Assembly: GCA_029204225.1 (NCBI GenBank)
Contig: CM055092.1
Location: 20,690,036 to 20,754,035 of the forward strand
Reading direction: 5' to 3'
DNA from: Diphasiastrum complanatum
Taxonomy: Eukaryota > Streptophyta > Lycopodiopsida > Lycopodiales > Lycopodiaceae
DNA: 64,000 bases
In this document: one piece after another, positions 1-11,893 of the stretch
How positions within the stretch are numbered: the first letter of the stretch is position 1
Layout: the number at the start of each line of letters is the position of its first letter
Made by a program: the position numbers and the translations under genes
The notes under the pieces: generated by a model
Databases searched by the model: none
The model's input: only the letters and a program-made list of their open reading frames with translations
What the model was told of the DNA's origin: nothing

Positions 1-1469
1 CTAACGCACCAAACTTCGCTAAAATTGGACTTATCACTTATGTCATTTTAATGTGGACTCAAAACAATTATTAGTAATAAAATCTCCAAAAAGTGAAATG
101 TACTACCAACAGGCCCATTTCTTCATAAAATGAGTATCTAGCAACTTGTAATTTCACAGCACGATGAAAAATCAGCATAGAACAGCTCCTCCGGATAGTG
201 TTCAATAGAAAAATCGGCCTCAAATTTATTTCGATGATTTGGCTTGTAGAATAATAAAGAATCAGCAATGTCAGGCTCTTAGTCAGCAACATAGCCTCAG
301 CATAGGCCATTATTTCGAATGAAGGTCCTATAAAAAACCAAAACTAAGCAAACCAAAGAAAAACAAACAGGAACCTAATTCTGGAAAAGCATAGATCAAC
401 GTTTACTTACATAAGACCAGAAATTTATTTAACATAACAAAGGACCTTCAGTACAGAACAAAAACTGAACATATTTGACAAATTGTAAATAAACTTACAA
501 AGCTACAAGAATAAAAAACAACAAAAGAAAAATATTTCTTGCTCTTTAAGGCAGTTGGAAATATTGATATAATAATAAATAAATCAGGTTTGCCTCTGAT
601 TTCCTTGAATCTTCTGAATATTTTTACAAAAGACAGTTTGCACGTGTGGTTATTGCCTTCAAATCAACTTGACAGAGTAAATAGGCCTTCCATAAGTGGA
701 GTGAACAACCTTCATGAGCAATTAAGGCTTCTTGATCAAGAAAATCAAAAACTTGTTTAGAATCTGCATAGGACTAATTCTTTTTCTCATAGGTAAATAT
801 AGATTTCTATGATGAACCTTTGCCACCTGAGATATTTCTTTGACAGTCCCAAATTCATCTTCAATGATAGGGAACAACCCTTCAAATATGCAAAGAAAAT
901 GGAAGGCTATGGCACACTGGCTAAGGTCATGTACAATTGTCTCCTTAGGTAGAGAGTTTGCAAAACAGACTAAGAGGAGGGAAGAAAGAATGGCTAGAAA
1001 TTCTTCCCCCTCCTCATAGTCAGGTATAGAGCTTTCAAGAACTGACTCTACAACATCTAAACTATGGACTGCTTCAACAAGAAGAAAATAGTCGTCATTC
1101 AAAAAAATAGATAAAGGGACATAACATTTCTATTGGCTATGCTCCTCGACAATGGTGCCAAAATAAGCTTTATGTCGTGACATGCTTATAGAGAAATGCA
1201 ATAGAATTTAGTATAATGTGTGTCGTTCCCCATGAAGAGAGCACATACAAGAGATATTCTATCACTATTGATGGAAATAACGATTTAATAGTGATGTTGA
1301 ATGAAATGGAGAAAATATCTGGTTGTCAGAGGACATTTATGAATGGCATCCAGTACCGCCATTGAGATTGTACAAATAAATACCAAGAAGTTAGAGTAAG
1401 ATACTAGTGTCCTTGGTTAAGGACAAATAGTTGTCTATGCCTTGCATGGAGGTATGGAACCTAGAGAGG
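1..1469. other. Unassigned stretch with one weak minus-strand ORF
   Basis: No recognisable family in this stretch. A 126-codon minus-strand ORF lies at 1102-722. It is rich in leucine and has a short acidic patch (DYEEGEEF), which is more protein-like than chance, but I do not recognise it. It could be one exon of a fragmented host gene. The rest is AT-rich without further coding signal. Confidence 0.2.
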
Positions 1470-2160
1470 TGTTAGAAAGTCATTGGATGACTATTTTTCT
1501 ATGCCTTGGGCCTCAACCTTGAACCATATCACTTTAATGGTCAGGGACCAAAGTATACATGCACAACTTGGGCATTGGGACCTAGTAGGAGGGCGCACTT
1601 CCAATGGGTCCAACAACCCCCACAAGAAAGACATTCAAAGAGTCATAGGTTATGGAAGGAGTCTCTTGACTTTCCATAAGCCTATGAAGGTTCTTTAACT
1701 CCCCTAGTAGTAGGGTGCCAATTAGGTGGAGGAGAGATCTCTCTTGCTTGCTTTGCTTATGCTCTAGTGTTGCTACTAGTGTGTATACTTTCTTGTGGTA
1801 GTATTCTTAGGATTGGATCTTGCTTATGGTATGGGACATAAGTAGGGTTTGGATCTTGAGTGTGCTATAGTCTGTTGTGGTATGCTTGTGATTTGTTTAT
1901 GGTTAGCAAAGGGGTGCTAGATAGGTCTTGCTTAGAGCTTGGATCTAGCTATGGTTGGTGGGTGGTCAATACTTGAGGCTAGCTTGTTATCTATCTTTGT
2001 GTTTAAGAGTAGGGACATAGGTGGAGGAGAGATCCTTACTTGCAGGTGGAGGCATCCTAGCTTGGAGTTGGAGAGCATTATGGAGCTTGCAGGTTGCTTG
2101 GAGGACATTTGGAGGCTCTACTTTGGATTTGGAGGACTTCCTCACCTCTACTTGTAAACG
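1470..2160 (+). repeat. Copia-type LTR, probably decayed
   Basis: The segment starts with TGTTAGAAAG and stops directly before a perfect Copia primer-binding site at 2161. That is the expected position of a 5' LTR. The terminal CA has decayed (AAACG here, AAATG in the duplicated copy at about 3096). Only the last part is confirmed, by the duplicate at 3035-3096. No matching 3' LTR was found, so the left boundary is inferred. Confidence 0.45.
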
Positions 2161-2172
2161 TGGTATCAGAGC
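2161..2172 (+). other. Copia primer-binding site (initiator Met tRNA)
   Basis: TGGTATCAGAGC is the plant Copia site that pairs with the 3' end of initiator methionine tRNA to prime minus-strand DNA synthesis. It abuts the LTR end and is followed by a leader with no ORF. Confidence 0.85.
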
Positions 2173-3034
2173 TAGACAAAGGATGGTAACCTTTCTAACC
2201 CTCTTCAAGTTCTATTAAGATCACCAACTAAATTTTTATTTGGGGAAGATTATTGGCATTTTAGTTGTAGGAAGCTTGTAGTTGAAGTACCCAATGAATC
2301 TAGTTCTGTTTGGAAGAGAGTAGTGATGCTTATAGAATTCTTTAGGGGCTGATTTTTGGTTATGTTAGAGAAGTTTTTGGGTTTTTAAAAGTTTTGAAAG
2401 AAGATTTGTGAGATGGTTAGAGAAAGTCTTCCTCTACATACACAAATTTTTTTTTGCAAAAAGGTTGATTCTAGCTATGTGTTTTGATCAAACCTAGTGT
2501 TTTTTTGCATAAATGAAGTGTTTGAAGTTCTAATTATCATTTTAAAGTTCTATTCCAAACCTGTAAATCTGAAAATCAGATATTTAAAGTGAGATTTTGA
2601 TCAAAACTTCATTAGTTACACCTTTCTATCCCCTAGTCTCATGAAAATGGCAATATAGGAAGGGAATGGTAGTGTAACTTTGTGCATAAAACAATTTTTA
2701 AAGTTCTATTTTTTGTCATTTTGAAATCTAGAAAGCAGAAATTTGAAAATCAGATCTGAAAATTGAAGTTTTCATAGAGCTTCATTAGTTTTCCATTTCT
2801 AGACACTAGTTTCAAGGATTTGGAGATCTAGAATAGTGAGAAATGTGAAATTTTGGTTTCTTTTGAAATGATAAATGGAAATGGAATTGGTATGGAAACT
2901 TTATGTAAACTTTAGTTTGGATTAGTTAATTGAAGTTTACATAAAGATTTGGTTCTCATTTTTGCTTAAAAGGCCAATGTAGCTTGTTGTTGTTTTTCTC
3001 TTGAGCTTGGATTGAGCTTACAAATTAAATGCCT

Positions 3035-3594
3035 TGGAGGACATTTGGAGGCTCTACTTTGGATTTGGAGGACTTCCTCACCTCTACTTGTAAATGTGGT
3101 ATCAGAGCTAGACAAAGGATGGTAACCTTTCTAACCTTCTTCAAGTTCAATTAAGATCACCAACTAAATTTTTTTTGGGAAAGATTATTGGCTTTTCTAG
3201 TTGTAGGAAACTTGTAGTTGAAGAACCCAATGAATCTAGTTCTCTTTGGAAGAGAGTAGTGATGCTTATAGAATTTTTTAGGGGCTGATTTTTTATCATG
3301 TTAGAGAACTTTTAAAGTAGGCTTTGGGTTTTTAAAAGTTCTGAAAAAAGATTTGTGGGATGGTTAGAGGAAGTCTTCCTCTACATACACAAACTTGTTT
3401 TTGCAAAACAATCGATTCTAGCTATGTGCTTTGATCAAAACTAGTGTTTTTTTTTTGGCATAAATGAAGTGTTTGAAGTTTTGATTTTCATTTTGAAGTT
3501 TGATTTTTCAGACCTATAAATCTGAAAATCAGATTTAAAAAGTAAGCTTTTGATCCAAACTTCATTAGTTACACCATCTATCTCCTAGTTTCAG
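3035..3594 (+). repeat. Duplicated LTR end, primer site and leader
   Basis: This block repeats 2098-2643 in the same orientation at a spacing of about 940 bp, including the LTR tail, a second TGGTATCAGAGC site at 3097-3108 and roughly 480 bp of leader (for example the shared CTTCCTCTACATACACAAA). The two copies have diverged by scattered substitutions and small indels. It looks like a tandem duplication within the element or two elements joined by unequal recombination. No gag follows. Confidence 0.7.
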
Positions 3595-4690
3595 CATTCA
3601 AGAGACAAAAGAAGCTAATAAAAGGTACTGATGGCAGCCAAAAACAATAGCATACCAGCCCTACAACACCAGCTTACCACTTTTGGAAACTTCTTAAGAT
3701 CATACACAAAAGCTTGAAGACAATACACAAAGCAATGCTCTCAATGGAGGAAGAAACTGTGACAATGATCTATTGATCTCTCTCAACAATACAATAAGTT
3801 TCTCCAACCTATTCTCCACGAATTTCAGCCTAATATAGGTGAGAGACATGACTCTCTCTCCTCTCTCTAGAACTTAGGACCCAATTTTAGGGCACCAGTA
3901 GTCTAAAATAGCCAATTTTGGCCTATATGTCCAAATAACATGATTTTGATGTCATTTTGAAGGTCCTGAAGTTTGAGACTTCTTCAATATAAATTATATA
4001 CTAAAATAAGAGCATCTAGGCCTCTTTCACACGTGTGGAAGGTTAGATCCAGAACTATGTACAAAAATTACTAGTTTAGGCCTCAAACTAGCTAGGAAAT
4101 GTTGACAATTTTCACAAGAAATATAAGAGAGAGATTCTTGTGCTAACCAACCCTCTTACATGCTTCCCTTAGGCCTTGCTTTTTGACACACAAAGTCTTT
4201 CAAGACTTTCATATACCTTTCCAAAAAATACATCCACCTACAAAAAAATAAAAAACATGAGAACCTTAGTCAAATTGGTAGACTCGATTAAAGCCATGAA
4301 TTTTTATATCTGTACCTGGAGTGCACTAGGCCAGCAATACCAACTTCTTGAACCAAGTGCACCAATAGATGCACTTGTATGTCTAAAATAGAAGTCGGAA
4401 AATCCCTCGCAAGCATACATACAGCCTCCACCATGTCTTCATGTTTCTTTTGCACGTCTGCCTTGCAAATCTCCTCATTGCATATCCATCTACATCATGT
4501 ATATAATATATGTTTCATTTTGTCATTTGTTGTTATTGCAAATTAATTTGTCTAAAAACAAACAAATAACATAAAGATGTATAAGTACCTCACAACATAT
4601 GCTAGTTTGTAAATGGTCTCACGAAGATGCTCTATTAGAAAACCACGAATGCACATTGGAAATATATATATTCAAGCATTTTCAACTAGT
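3595..4690. other. Intergenic repeat debris
   Basis: No supported gene. The stretch has a CT-rich patch near 3850-3870 and a CACACGTGTG palindrome at 4028-4037 like those in nearby LTRs, which suggests a decayed LTR. The part above 4180 probably belongs to the CACTA element that follows. Confidence 0.3.
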
Positions 4691-4699
4691 CATGAGATT

Positions 4700-6535
4700 T
4701 TAGACCATGAAGCTTTCCATCTGCTGTGAATGATGTTCACAATGAATGAACAAAATTTGTTGGTGTTCTCATCTCAGAAATAACTGATTGCACATACTTG
4801 TACTCTTCTTTGTTAAAAATCCAACTTGCTCCTGGAAGACTATGGGTATTATTTCCATCTACACCCAACTTTGGCCAATACTCTTTCTTTTGTTTTTGAT
4901 AGTTGTAAGTCCTCTCGAGCATGCACACTATCTTTTTCACCCGCCATGTGTTTCCATATTGATTCGGCCACATTTTTAAATATGTGCATAGGATCAAGCA
5001 AATGATTGATCAACAAATTATTCCAATATGGTAAACAATGAAAAATAAATAGTCTTTTCATACCATTTATTGGCTTAGTCTTGGATTCAATCCAAAGTTT
5101 GTGCCAATCTACCACTGACATTTTTGTTGGAGGATTTCTTGTATCTTGTCTTCCCCCAAATCCTCTTTTTTGTGTATTCATGAATAGATGATCTTCAGGC
5201 AAATATTTTTGATGATTTTCATATACAATGGCATGAGTGTCGACTATCAAGATTTGATCCACAAATGAGACATGCACGATATCCAGAAGTTGTAAAGCCT
5301 AATAAATTCAAACAAATAAACATAAGCGTGTTCCATAGTATAATAGCACGAAATTATTAACAAATAGGCATGTTTGAAATGAAATTACTTGAACAATCAC
5401 CCAATCCTAGATAGTCATGTATTTATCCACAAATGGCACGCATCATAGAATTTCTTTCTTGGGGCAGACGTGAGATGTTGTAGCATTGGACCCCTTTCCA
5501 AAGTAGTTCTAGTTCCTCAATTAAGGGTGCAAGGTAAACATCCATATTTTTTACTTTATGTTTTCCAAGAATAAGAAGTGCTAACATTAGATGACCTTTT
5601 TTTGTGCTCACCCAAGCCAAGGTGGTATGTTATAATTCACCAAAACCACAGGCCAAGTAGACCATGTGCTTGCTTTCACAAAAAAGGGATTCACCCCATC
5701 CGTTGCAAATCTTGGATATTGTTTGTCAATGTGTTTCCATGCAAGTGAATATGAGGGAACTCTCATTATCTCATCTAAAGAATGATGATTAGCATACCAA
5801 TCCATAAGCTCTGCAAGGGACTTGCAACGAAACATTCGTTGCAATCGTGGAATTACTAGAAAATGTCGTAACACCTTGCATGGAATATTAGTCCCTTGTA
5901 AATCATCTCTATAACGAGGAGTGTCACATATCGGACATCTCCTAAGTGCTTGATACTCACCTCGATACAAGATGCAATTCTTTGGACATGCATGATGCAA
6001 TCTATGGTCCATTCCCAGTGACTAAATTAACATCTCATGTGCCTCGGACCTTGTCTCTAGCATAGCATTTTCTTCTGGGAGTATTTTCCACAATAATCTG
6101 TACAAAATCAAATGAATTTACTTAGTACATGTATAGTCAAAACTTGCTTGCAAGACAAAATACATTACAAGGTAGAAAATATTTTAATTATCTTTGCCCA
6201 AATAAAGATGTAACACTCGTGTTTCTCCATTTGTATTTTTCTTGGAGGTTTAATAAAAGCAACATTGTAGCCAAACGAGAAGTCTTTGCTCTAGGATATA
6301 GAGGTGTGTTCATTTCTTCTCTTAACATGTTCTCCTCGGCACTCACAAAAGCTTCTTCAACGTGTGATCCTTCCACATCATGATGCTCGTATACATCATT
6401 TATTAAATTATCCATGATTTGATCATGCATAGAAGCATCATTGTCTACAATTGAACTTGATTCAGAAGAGATACGATGATGTTGAGGCCGATCTGCATAA
6501 TCACGATCTTGCCTTTCATCAATTTTCATCATTTA
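4700..6535 (-). pseudogene. CACTA (En/Spm) transposase remnant, Transposase_21/tnp2 type
   Basis: Read right to left, four open segments follow the order of a CACTA tnp2 transposase, the DDE enzyme that cuts and joins these transposons in the nucleus. Segment 6532-6188 ends with the family's N-terminal region (KYKWRNTSVTSL). Segment 6012-5608 carries the zinc-binding CPKNCILY and CPICDTPRY, then KVLRHFLVIPRLQRMF and PVVLVNYNIPPWL, which are diagnostic for the family. Segment 5620-5423 contains NMDVYLAPLIEELELLW. Segment 5277-4737 has LLDPMHIFKNV, matching the conserved 'DVMHIEKNV'. Frame changes and stops separate the segments, so the gene is broken. The C-terminal half of the usual protein and both CACTA ends were not found. 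Confidence 0.85.
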
Positions 6536-7329
6536 TCTTAATCCTTTACGATGTCGACGAGACAATTGATTTATATGTGGACCATCGTACGCCATCATAT
6601 TTTTGGATTTAGCTCGTGGCCTGCTATTATTGGAGTCGCTAGAGCTAGATGATAATTGAAAATCCTTCAATAAAAAAAAACAAATGCTTAATTATATGAC
6701 AACATCTAGTGAAATCATCCATGAAATTTGAAAGTTCAATACAAACTAGCAATATCTAACAATGGAGTCAACACATATCATAATAGAATACATTAAACAT
6801 AATCAATGTCATCATATGTAAGCAGATGAAAAACATCCATTCAAGAATTTATATGTCTGATTCATCAAGTACATGGATTTGTTCGGCTCAAAGCCTTTTG
6901 TACACATCTTGGCAAAGGACAATTGTAACTATATTTTATGCATAGCTTCTCTCTAGATTTGATTGTTCTAATCGCACATACCATCACATAAGTACCCTTA
7001 ACATTTCTAAAAAAAAACTCTTCTTGTCCATTTGTGCGTTCCTCAAAATCACAATTGGTTAAAGAAGGGTGGCCTTTAGAACTACACTACGATGTACACT
7101 ACGATGTTTCCATGTACGTTTGGACATCCATCAATGTACATACGATTTGCCTTCGTAACTATCTTTCTTTTCATGCATCTTTCTTCCAATGAACATGCAT
7201 TGAACATAAAACTTATAAATTTTACGATCCATCCACCAATGTAGTATTTATCTCTAGGGATGTAATATTTCAAAAACATACATACTATGATTTCAAACAA
7301 CCATCGATAAAAGATGCTATTTCATTTAA
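6536..7329. other. Upstream region of the CACTA remnant, little signal
   Basis: A short minus-strand open stretch (about 6664-6540) encodes a serine-rich and basic peptide (DFQLSSSSSDSNNSRPR, then LSRRHRK) ending in a stop just before the transposase ORF. It may be an N-terminal exon of the transposase or an accessory gene. Nothing else in this interval is supported. Confidence 0.25.
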
Positions 7330-8010
7330 ACCTATTTTACGTAGCATGGATTCTTCCAACGTTGATGTTCCTTCTACATAACCTGCAACTACAGCTACAG
7401 AAGCCGAGCAGCTGCCAGTGCCTGTCATCAGACTATACCTAGCTAGCTCGAACAGATCTGAAGAAATTCAAGAAGAAGCATCATCGCATCCTGGTCAATC
7501 CAATGTCCGCAGATCCTCACAGACTCGGACATTTTCTGAAAGGTATGCACCCCAATAATTTTGGACTTCATTAGAAGAACCAGAGAGCCTAGCCGAAGCA
7601 ATTAACTCCAAGGATACTTTGAAGTGGTAAGAAGCTATGGAAAGTGAGTATAACTCACTTTTGACGAATCAGACCTAGACGCTGCTCAACTTCTCCACTC
7701 ACAAGAGAGTTATTGACAACAAGTGGATCTTCAAGAAGAAGATCAACTATGATGGTTCCATTGCAAAATGGAAAGCACAACTAGTAGCTAAAGGATTCAC
7801 TCAAGTCCAAGAGTGGATTATCAAGAAATGTTTAGTCATGTCGTCAAGATGGAATCAATCAAGACTCTGATTGCGTTAGCAGCCGCACCTTGAAATGCAC
7901 CAAATGGATGTCAAGACAACGTTTATCAATGACAATGTCGAAGAGGAGGTGTACACCTTCCAACAGGAAGGATTCGAAGTCAAAGGCCAAGAGCATAAAG
8001 TGTGGAGATA
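7330..8010 (+). pseudogene. Copia pol remnant (integrase end and RT start)
   Basis: Conceptual translation gives a run of Copia signatures broken by stops: RSSQTRTFSERYAP-like integrase tail, EEPESLAEAINSKDTLKW, EAMESEYNSLL, NKWIFKKKINYDGSIAKWKA and LVAKGFTQVQ, then MHQMDVKTTFINDNVEEEVY. This is the integrase C-terminus leading into the reverse transcriptase. In-frame stops and deletions in the RT core show that it is dead. It ends near 8010 and is followed by minus-strand material from another Copia. Confidence 0.8.
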
Positions 8011-8027
8011 GAGAAGAGAGAATATAT

Positions 8028-8250
8028 GTCTCTTGATGAGTTACATAACATGTCCAAACCCTATCTGGCCACCCAAAATGCTAACCCTACCCTCATACAA
8101 TATGCCAAAATCTCGAGTTCCAATGATGTATCTCAAAACTCATTTTCCTAGCTTCCAATGCTCCTCACTAGGATCTTGCATGAATTGACTCAATCTTCCA
8201 ACACAATAGCTTATATTTGGTCTAGTAATGGTTAGGTAGATGAGTGAACC
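8028..8250 (-). pseudogene. Minus-strand Copia pol and LTR fragment (left part)
   Basis: From 8250 down to about 8091 the minus strand encodes the end of a Copia reverse transcriptase (YLTITRPNISYCVGRLSQF, then EEHWKLGK) and VLRYIIGTRDFGILYEG, nearly identical to 20510-20570 of the full-length element. At about 8090 it jumps into LTR sequence matching 15920-16000 (GGTAGGGTTAGCATTTTGG). It is therefore an internally deleted relative of that Copia. At 8250 it is interrupted by the 4.5 kb element and continues at 12726. Confidence 0.85.
8246..8250. repeat. Target-site duplication GAACC (left)
   Basis: GAACC stands directly before the LTR start TGTGGAAAAA and recurs at 12726-12730 directly after the other LTR end. 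The interrupted Copia reading frame is restored when one copy and the insert are removed. Confidence 0.95.
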
Positions 8251-9082
8251 TGTGGAAAAAGTACAAAAAGGACCAAGAGTGGATCCTTATCTGATCCTCA
8301 AGAGGGATTGGTTGTCAGATTACTTGATCTATCAATCTACTTGAGAATAAGATCAATCTAGATCAATTCTAGACACAAAATCCTAACAAGAACAATCATT
8401 AATTGAAGGTAGGTGTACTTTCTGGTTTCACACGTGTGAAACACTGTCTGAGTACGGACTCCAACCTGAAAATCAAGTACACATTGATAGAACCTCAAAA
8501 CAATCAAAACAAATGTAGACAAATGGAGAGAATCATTCAAAATTGCTTCCAAAACCAAGATTGGTGTCTCACATTGATTATGGCCAAATGTGGCTCTATA
8601 TATACAATAAGTGGGAGCTCGTGGTACTGATCATCCCTATGATCCCACATGTGTGAAGGTGCTTTGTCATATGATGATTCATCATGCAAAACTGACACTT
8701 GGACAAAACCTTCTATTTTGAGCACTTTTGGTCCACTTTCCTTCTATATGGAGATCTACTTGGAAATCCTCTAGAAGTCAAAATTCGCCTACTTCAGCTT
8801 ATTCCACACATGCGAGCTGTCCTCTACACATGTGATATGACACCTAAACAAAGGATGTGGCTCATGCAATCAATAGATTGATGCCATGTGTCATATGTCT
8901 AGAAAACTAGTTTTTGGCCTTTTTAGCCACTAGAACTTGAATTAAATCATATGTACAACCTATATGATTATGGTACATGACAAGTAAACTATTTTCACAC
9001 GTGGGAACAGGCTCCACACATGTGTGTTTATCTATATACAAGATTTTTGGCCTCTACCAAGCTTATTTTTGCATTTTTCACA
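8251..9082 (-). repeat. 3' LTR of the non-autonomous element
   Basis: 832 bp, bounded by TG and CA with the inverted ends TGTG/CACA. It contains CACACGTGTG at 8429-8438 with GTACGG at 8452-8457, and several CACATGTG variants. A TATATATA stretch near 8599 could serve as a core promoter on the minus strand. Next to it on the element's inner side is a purine-rich tract (CTGAGGAG read on the minus strand) suited as a polypurine tract. Confidence 0.93.
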
Positions 9083-9219
9083 CTCCTCAGAAATCTAGCT
9101 TGGTAAATCTAGCTTGATGGAAAACATGATGATCTTGAACTTGACTCCATGGGCTGATTTGGTCTTTGTTGGTTCAAAAGGTGTGAAGATCAGACAATGA
9201 GCTTCATGTTGATCTGAAA

Positions 9220-10599
9220 TCACCATATCCATGATATTGCTTCTTTGATGTTGACATCTTTGATGAGCTTGAGAGCTTTGCACCATCCTAGCACCTCCAA
9301 AATTGATTCCTTCCAATTTTCATGTAGATGCTTGACCTTGAGGCTTGCTCTTTCACATGAGATATGCTCCTCTTTCCCTTGAAATGTGATCCACATGGGT
9401 TCAACCATGTTTCTTGAGTTTCTTTTTGGAATCACAACTTGAGAAGGTCTCTCCTCCTCAATCCTTGGCACACTTGAACCTTGAGATGACTCCTTAAGAT
9501 CCTCTTCATGATGCTCTTTCTTGATGGAAATCCAGGACCTCCATGTCTCATAATGATCACAACAAGTATGACCATTCAATATGCACTTCCTATGATTATC
9601 AAGATTACTTATGCTAGAAACATAAGTCCAAAAATCACCACAACTTGGCATGATTTTTCCAATATTGAAATCAAAAGGTATCTCCATCTCAATAAGGCTA
9701 ACTACTTGCTTATGGATATAAGTGTCCACTTTGGATGCTTCACTTATTCTCATAAGAAGTTTACAACTTGCCTTTAGGATTAAAAACATACAATTTTCAT
9801 CTTTATGAATGAACACATCATTTATGATCTTATTGAAACCAAAAGATCCTACATTATGAAGATATTTCCATTTCCTTGACTTTGTAACTAATGTAAGCTT
9901 ACAAGGAAAACATATTTTGCTATCTTTTAAGGCATCACACTCAACTGGCATTGCCTTAAGCCACCTTTGAGATACAAAAATCCCTTCAAAGCAAAATAGA
10001 TCTTCATAAGTTGACATGAGAGCATAAATGAAACTATTTTCATTTTGTGATTGATGCTCCTTATTCTTGATTGATATCTCTTGGATCATAACAATAAGTT
10101 TGAACTTGTCTAAAGTTCCAAGCAAAATACTCTCCAAGGACATAAAATAAATCCAAGTTACTTTAATGAAAGTGACATCTATCTTTGCATCTTGAACCAA
10201 ACAATGCACTTCCAAATGAAAAATTTCAAAAGATTCAACATGTGTTGTGTTGGACTCTTGAAGACAAATCTTGCAAGTCCTTGTGAGACTCCAAGCCTCA
10301 TTCACCTTTCCACAAAGGAAACACCTTTCCTTGGACTTGTCCTTCTTGTATTTGCATTTTGAACTTGAAGCTCCATCCTTCACCTCGGCCCCCTTGCTTT
10401 GGTTCTCCTTGGATGGATTGGTCTTCTTTTTGTAGCATCTTGAGAAAATATATCCTCCCTTGCCACAAAGGTTGTACTTAGGATCCTTTCTTTCCTTCAA
10501 TAGGATGCCACCTACTGATGCCATGTGAATAAAAACCTGTGATATGATTCTACAAATGTAATTTGTGACTTTCAAGAGACTATATTTGAACATCTTCAA
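9220..10599 (-). CDS. Uncharacterised ORF of the non-autonomous LTR element
   Basis: 459 codons without interruption, unusual in this decayed neighbourhood. Near the N-terminus there is a decayed zinc knuckle (NLCGKGGYIFSRCYKKK, then a second RCFLCGKV) that resembles CFYCGIKGHFASQCYKKR in the gag of the nearby Copia, so the ORF probably began as gag. The remaining roughly 330 residues have no similarity to gag or pol that I can see. They contain SEASKVDTYI and end with ISWIW. Both recur in a related fragment at 52245-52628, and the first also in the replacement cassette at 19427-20490. A role in packaging or in using another element's machinery is a guess. Confidence 0.6.
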   Translation of the reverse strand: MKMFKYSLLKVTNYICRIISQVFIHMASVGGILLKERKDPKYNLCGKGGYIFSRCYKKKTNPSKENQSKGAEVKDGASSSKCKYKKDKSKERCFLCGKVNEAWSLTRTCKICLQESNTTHVESFEIFHLEVHCLVQDAKIDVTFIKVTWIYFMSLESILLGTLDKFKLIVMIQEISIKNKEHQSQNENSFIYALMSTYEDLFCFEGIFVSQRWLKAMPVECDALKDSKICFPCKLTLVTKSRKWKYLHNVGSFGFNKIINDVFIHKDENCMFLILKASCKLLMRISEASKVDTYIHKQVVSLIEMEIPFDFNIGKIMPSCGDFWTYVSSISNLDNHRKCILNGHTCCDHYETWRSWISIKKEHHEEDLKESSQGSSVPRIEEERPSQVVIPKRNSRNMVEPMWITFQGKEEHISCERASLKVKHLHENWKESILEVLGWCKALKLIKDVNIKEAISWIW

Positions 10600-11881
10600 T
10601 AATCTAGAATGATCTACAAAAGATCTAGCTCACAAACCTAAGAATCAATCTTCACACTAATGACTAGTCACTTGGAAACTTTGCTTTGATCACTAAGACA
10701 AAAGCACACAAAGCTTAAAAATTTAGACAACTAGAGATTCACAAAGATCTCAACCATGCATGAATACTCAAATATGGACTCCTCCTCATTCTAGACATTC
10801 AATGGGATCACAAATTGACCCTCACACTCTCACAAAGAAAGTTGAATAGAACTAATTTGAGTTTCATACATACTATGTCAATTTTTTCTCAACAAATTGA
10901 ATTCAATCACTCCTATTGGATTTCACCAATTACTCTACCTTTTAAGACTTGGAATGAAATTCAAAATCAAAAGTTGTGATTTTTCTCACTAAGATATTGT
11001 GCTTCAAAGAGCTAATGCCACTTAGAAAGATTTGATCACCTAGGAAGAGACAAACTCTCCACCAATAACAACACATAATGAGCTTCTAGATCTTGCCCTC
11101 TACAAAGGAAGGAACTCTTAGAAAATTGGATCTCTCTCTACACATTTGCCATAGACACCTTAGTGACTCTTTTCAAACCTTACAATCACTCAAACAAATT
11201 GAGTAGGATATAACAATGTGACTTGGATCTCAATCTCTTTTCTAGAACTCTCAATTTAAGCCAATCTATGTCAAATTCTACAAAAGATTTGCATAGATGC
11301 TCTATATGCACTATAAACTCTCAAAAGTTTCACTTGGAGGATAGATCCAAGGATGTTTTCTAGTAAATTGATGCTTCTAAACTTGACCCTATCACACTTG
11401 AACAAATCTAGAGTGATGGTACAATGGATTTCAACCTCTCACCTTGCATATCACTCCTTAATCTATGATTTTTAGCAAAATCTCTCTCAACTTCAACATA
11501 CACTCAAAAAATCAGAGAAAATCATTTAATGCTCCTAATTCAAGCTTCAATTTTATTTTTTTGGCTGATCTAATCCAAGAACTAATCAAAGGATTATATT
11601 CTCTATAGAAAATGCTTGATTTTGCACTAAAAATCTCTCAAATTGGGTGTGTGAGTCAAATTGTACAAATTTTTGAATTTTCTCAGCCAAAACTAGATCT
11701 GTACGGCATCACACGTGTGAAAAGGGTTCCTACAGCCCACAACAAGATCTGGACCGAAAATTTTGAGGATAGCTATCAAATCCAACTCGCTGCACAAAAT
11801 TTGACTAGTTTCCAAAAAACTGCTAATTTTGGCTTTGATTTGGATTAAACCTATCAATTTCAACAAAAAATCTTGTACTTG
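10600..11881 (-). other. Leader region of the non-autonomous element
   Basis: About 1.3 kb between the primer site and the long ORF with no substantial minus-strand ORF. It contains a CACACGTGTG palindrome (11710-11719) next to GTACGG (11701-11706), the same pair of motifs seen in the LTRs. The length is suitable for a packaging region. Confidence 0.5.
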
Positions 11882-11893
11882 GCTCTGATACCA
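11882..11893 (-). other. Primer-binding site of the non-autonomous element
   Basis: GCTCTGATACCA on the plus strand is the reverse complement of TGGTATCAGAGC. It lies directly inside the right LTR and fixes the element's orientation as minus. Confidence 0.95.

Noticed and set aside
2161-2172. TGGTATCAGAGC and TGGCGCCGTTGCCGGGG as parts of tRNA genes
   Set aside because: Each lies directly after an LTR end without cloverleaf sequence around it. They are primer-binding sites. No tRNA or rRNA gene was recognised in the window.
11612-11848. Plus-strand ORF of 78 codons in the leader of the non-autonomous element
   Set aside because: It is antisense to the element, shares no similarity with known proteins, and lies in a leader region.
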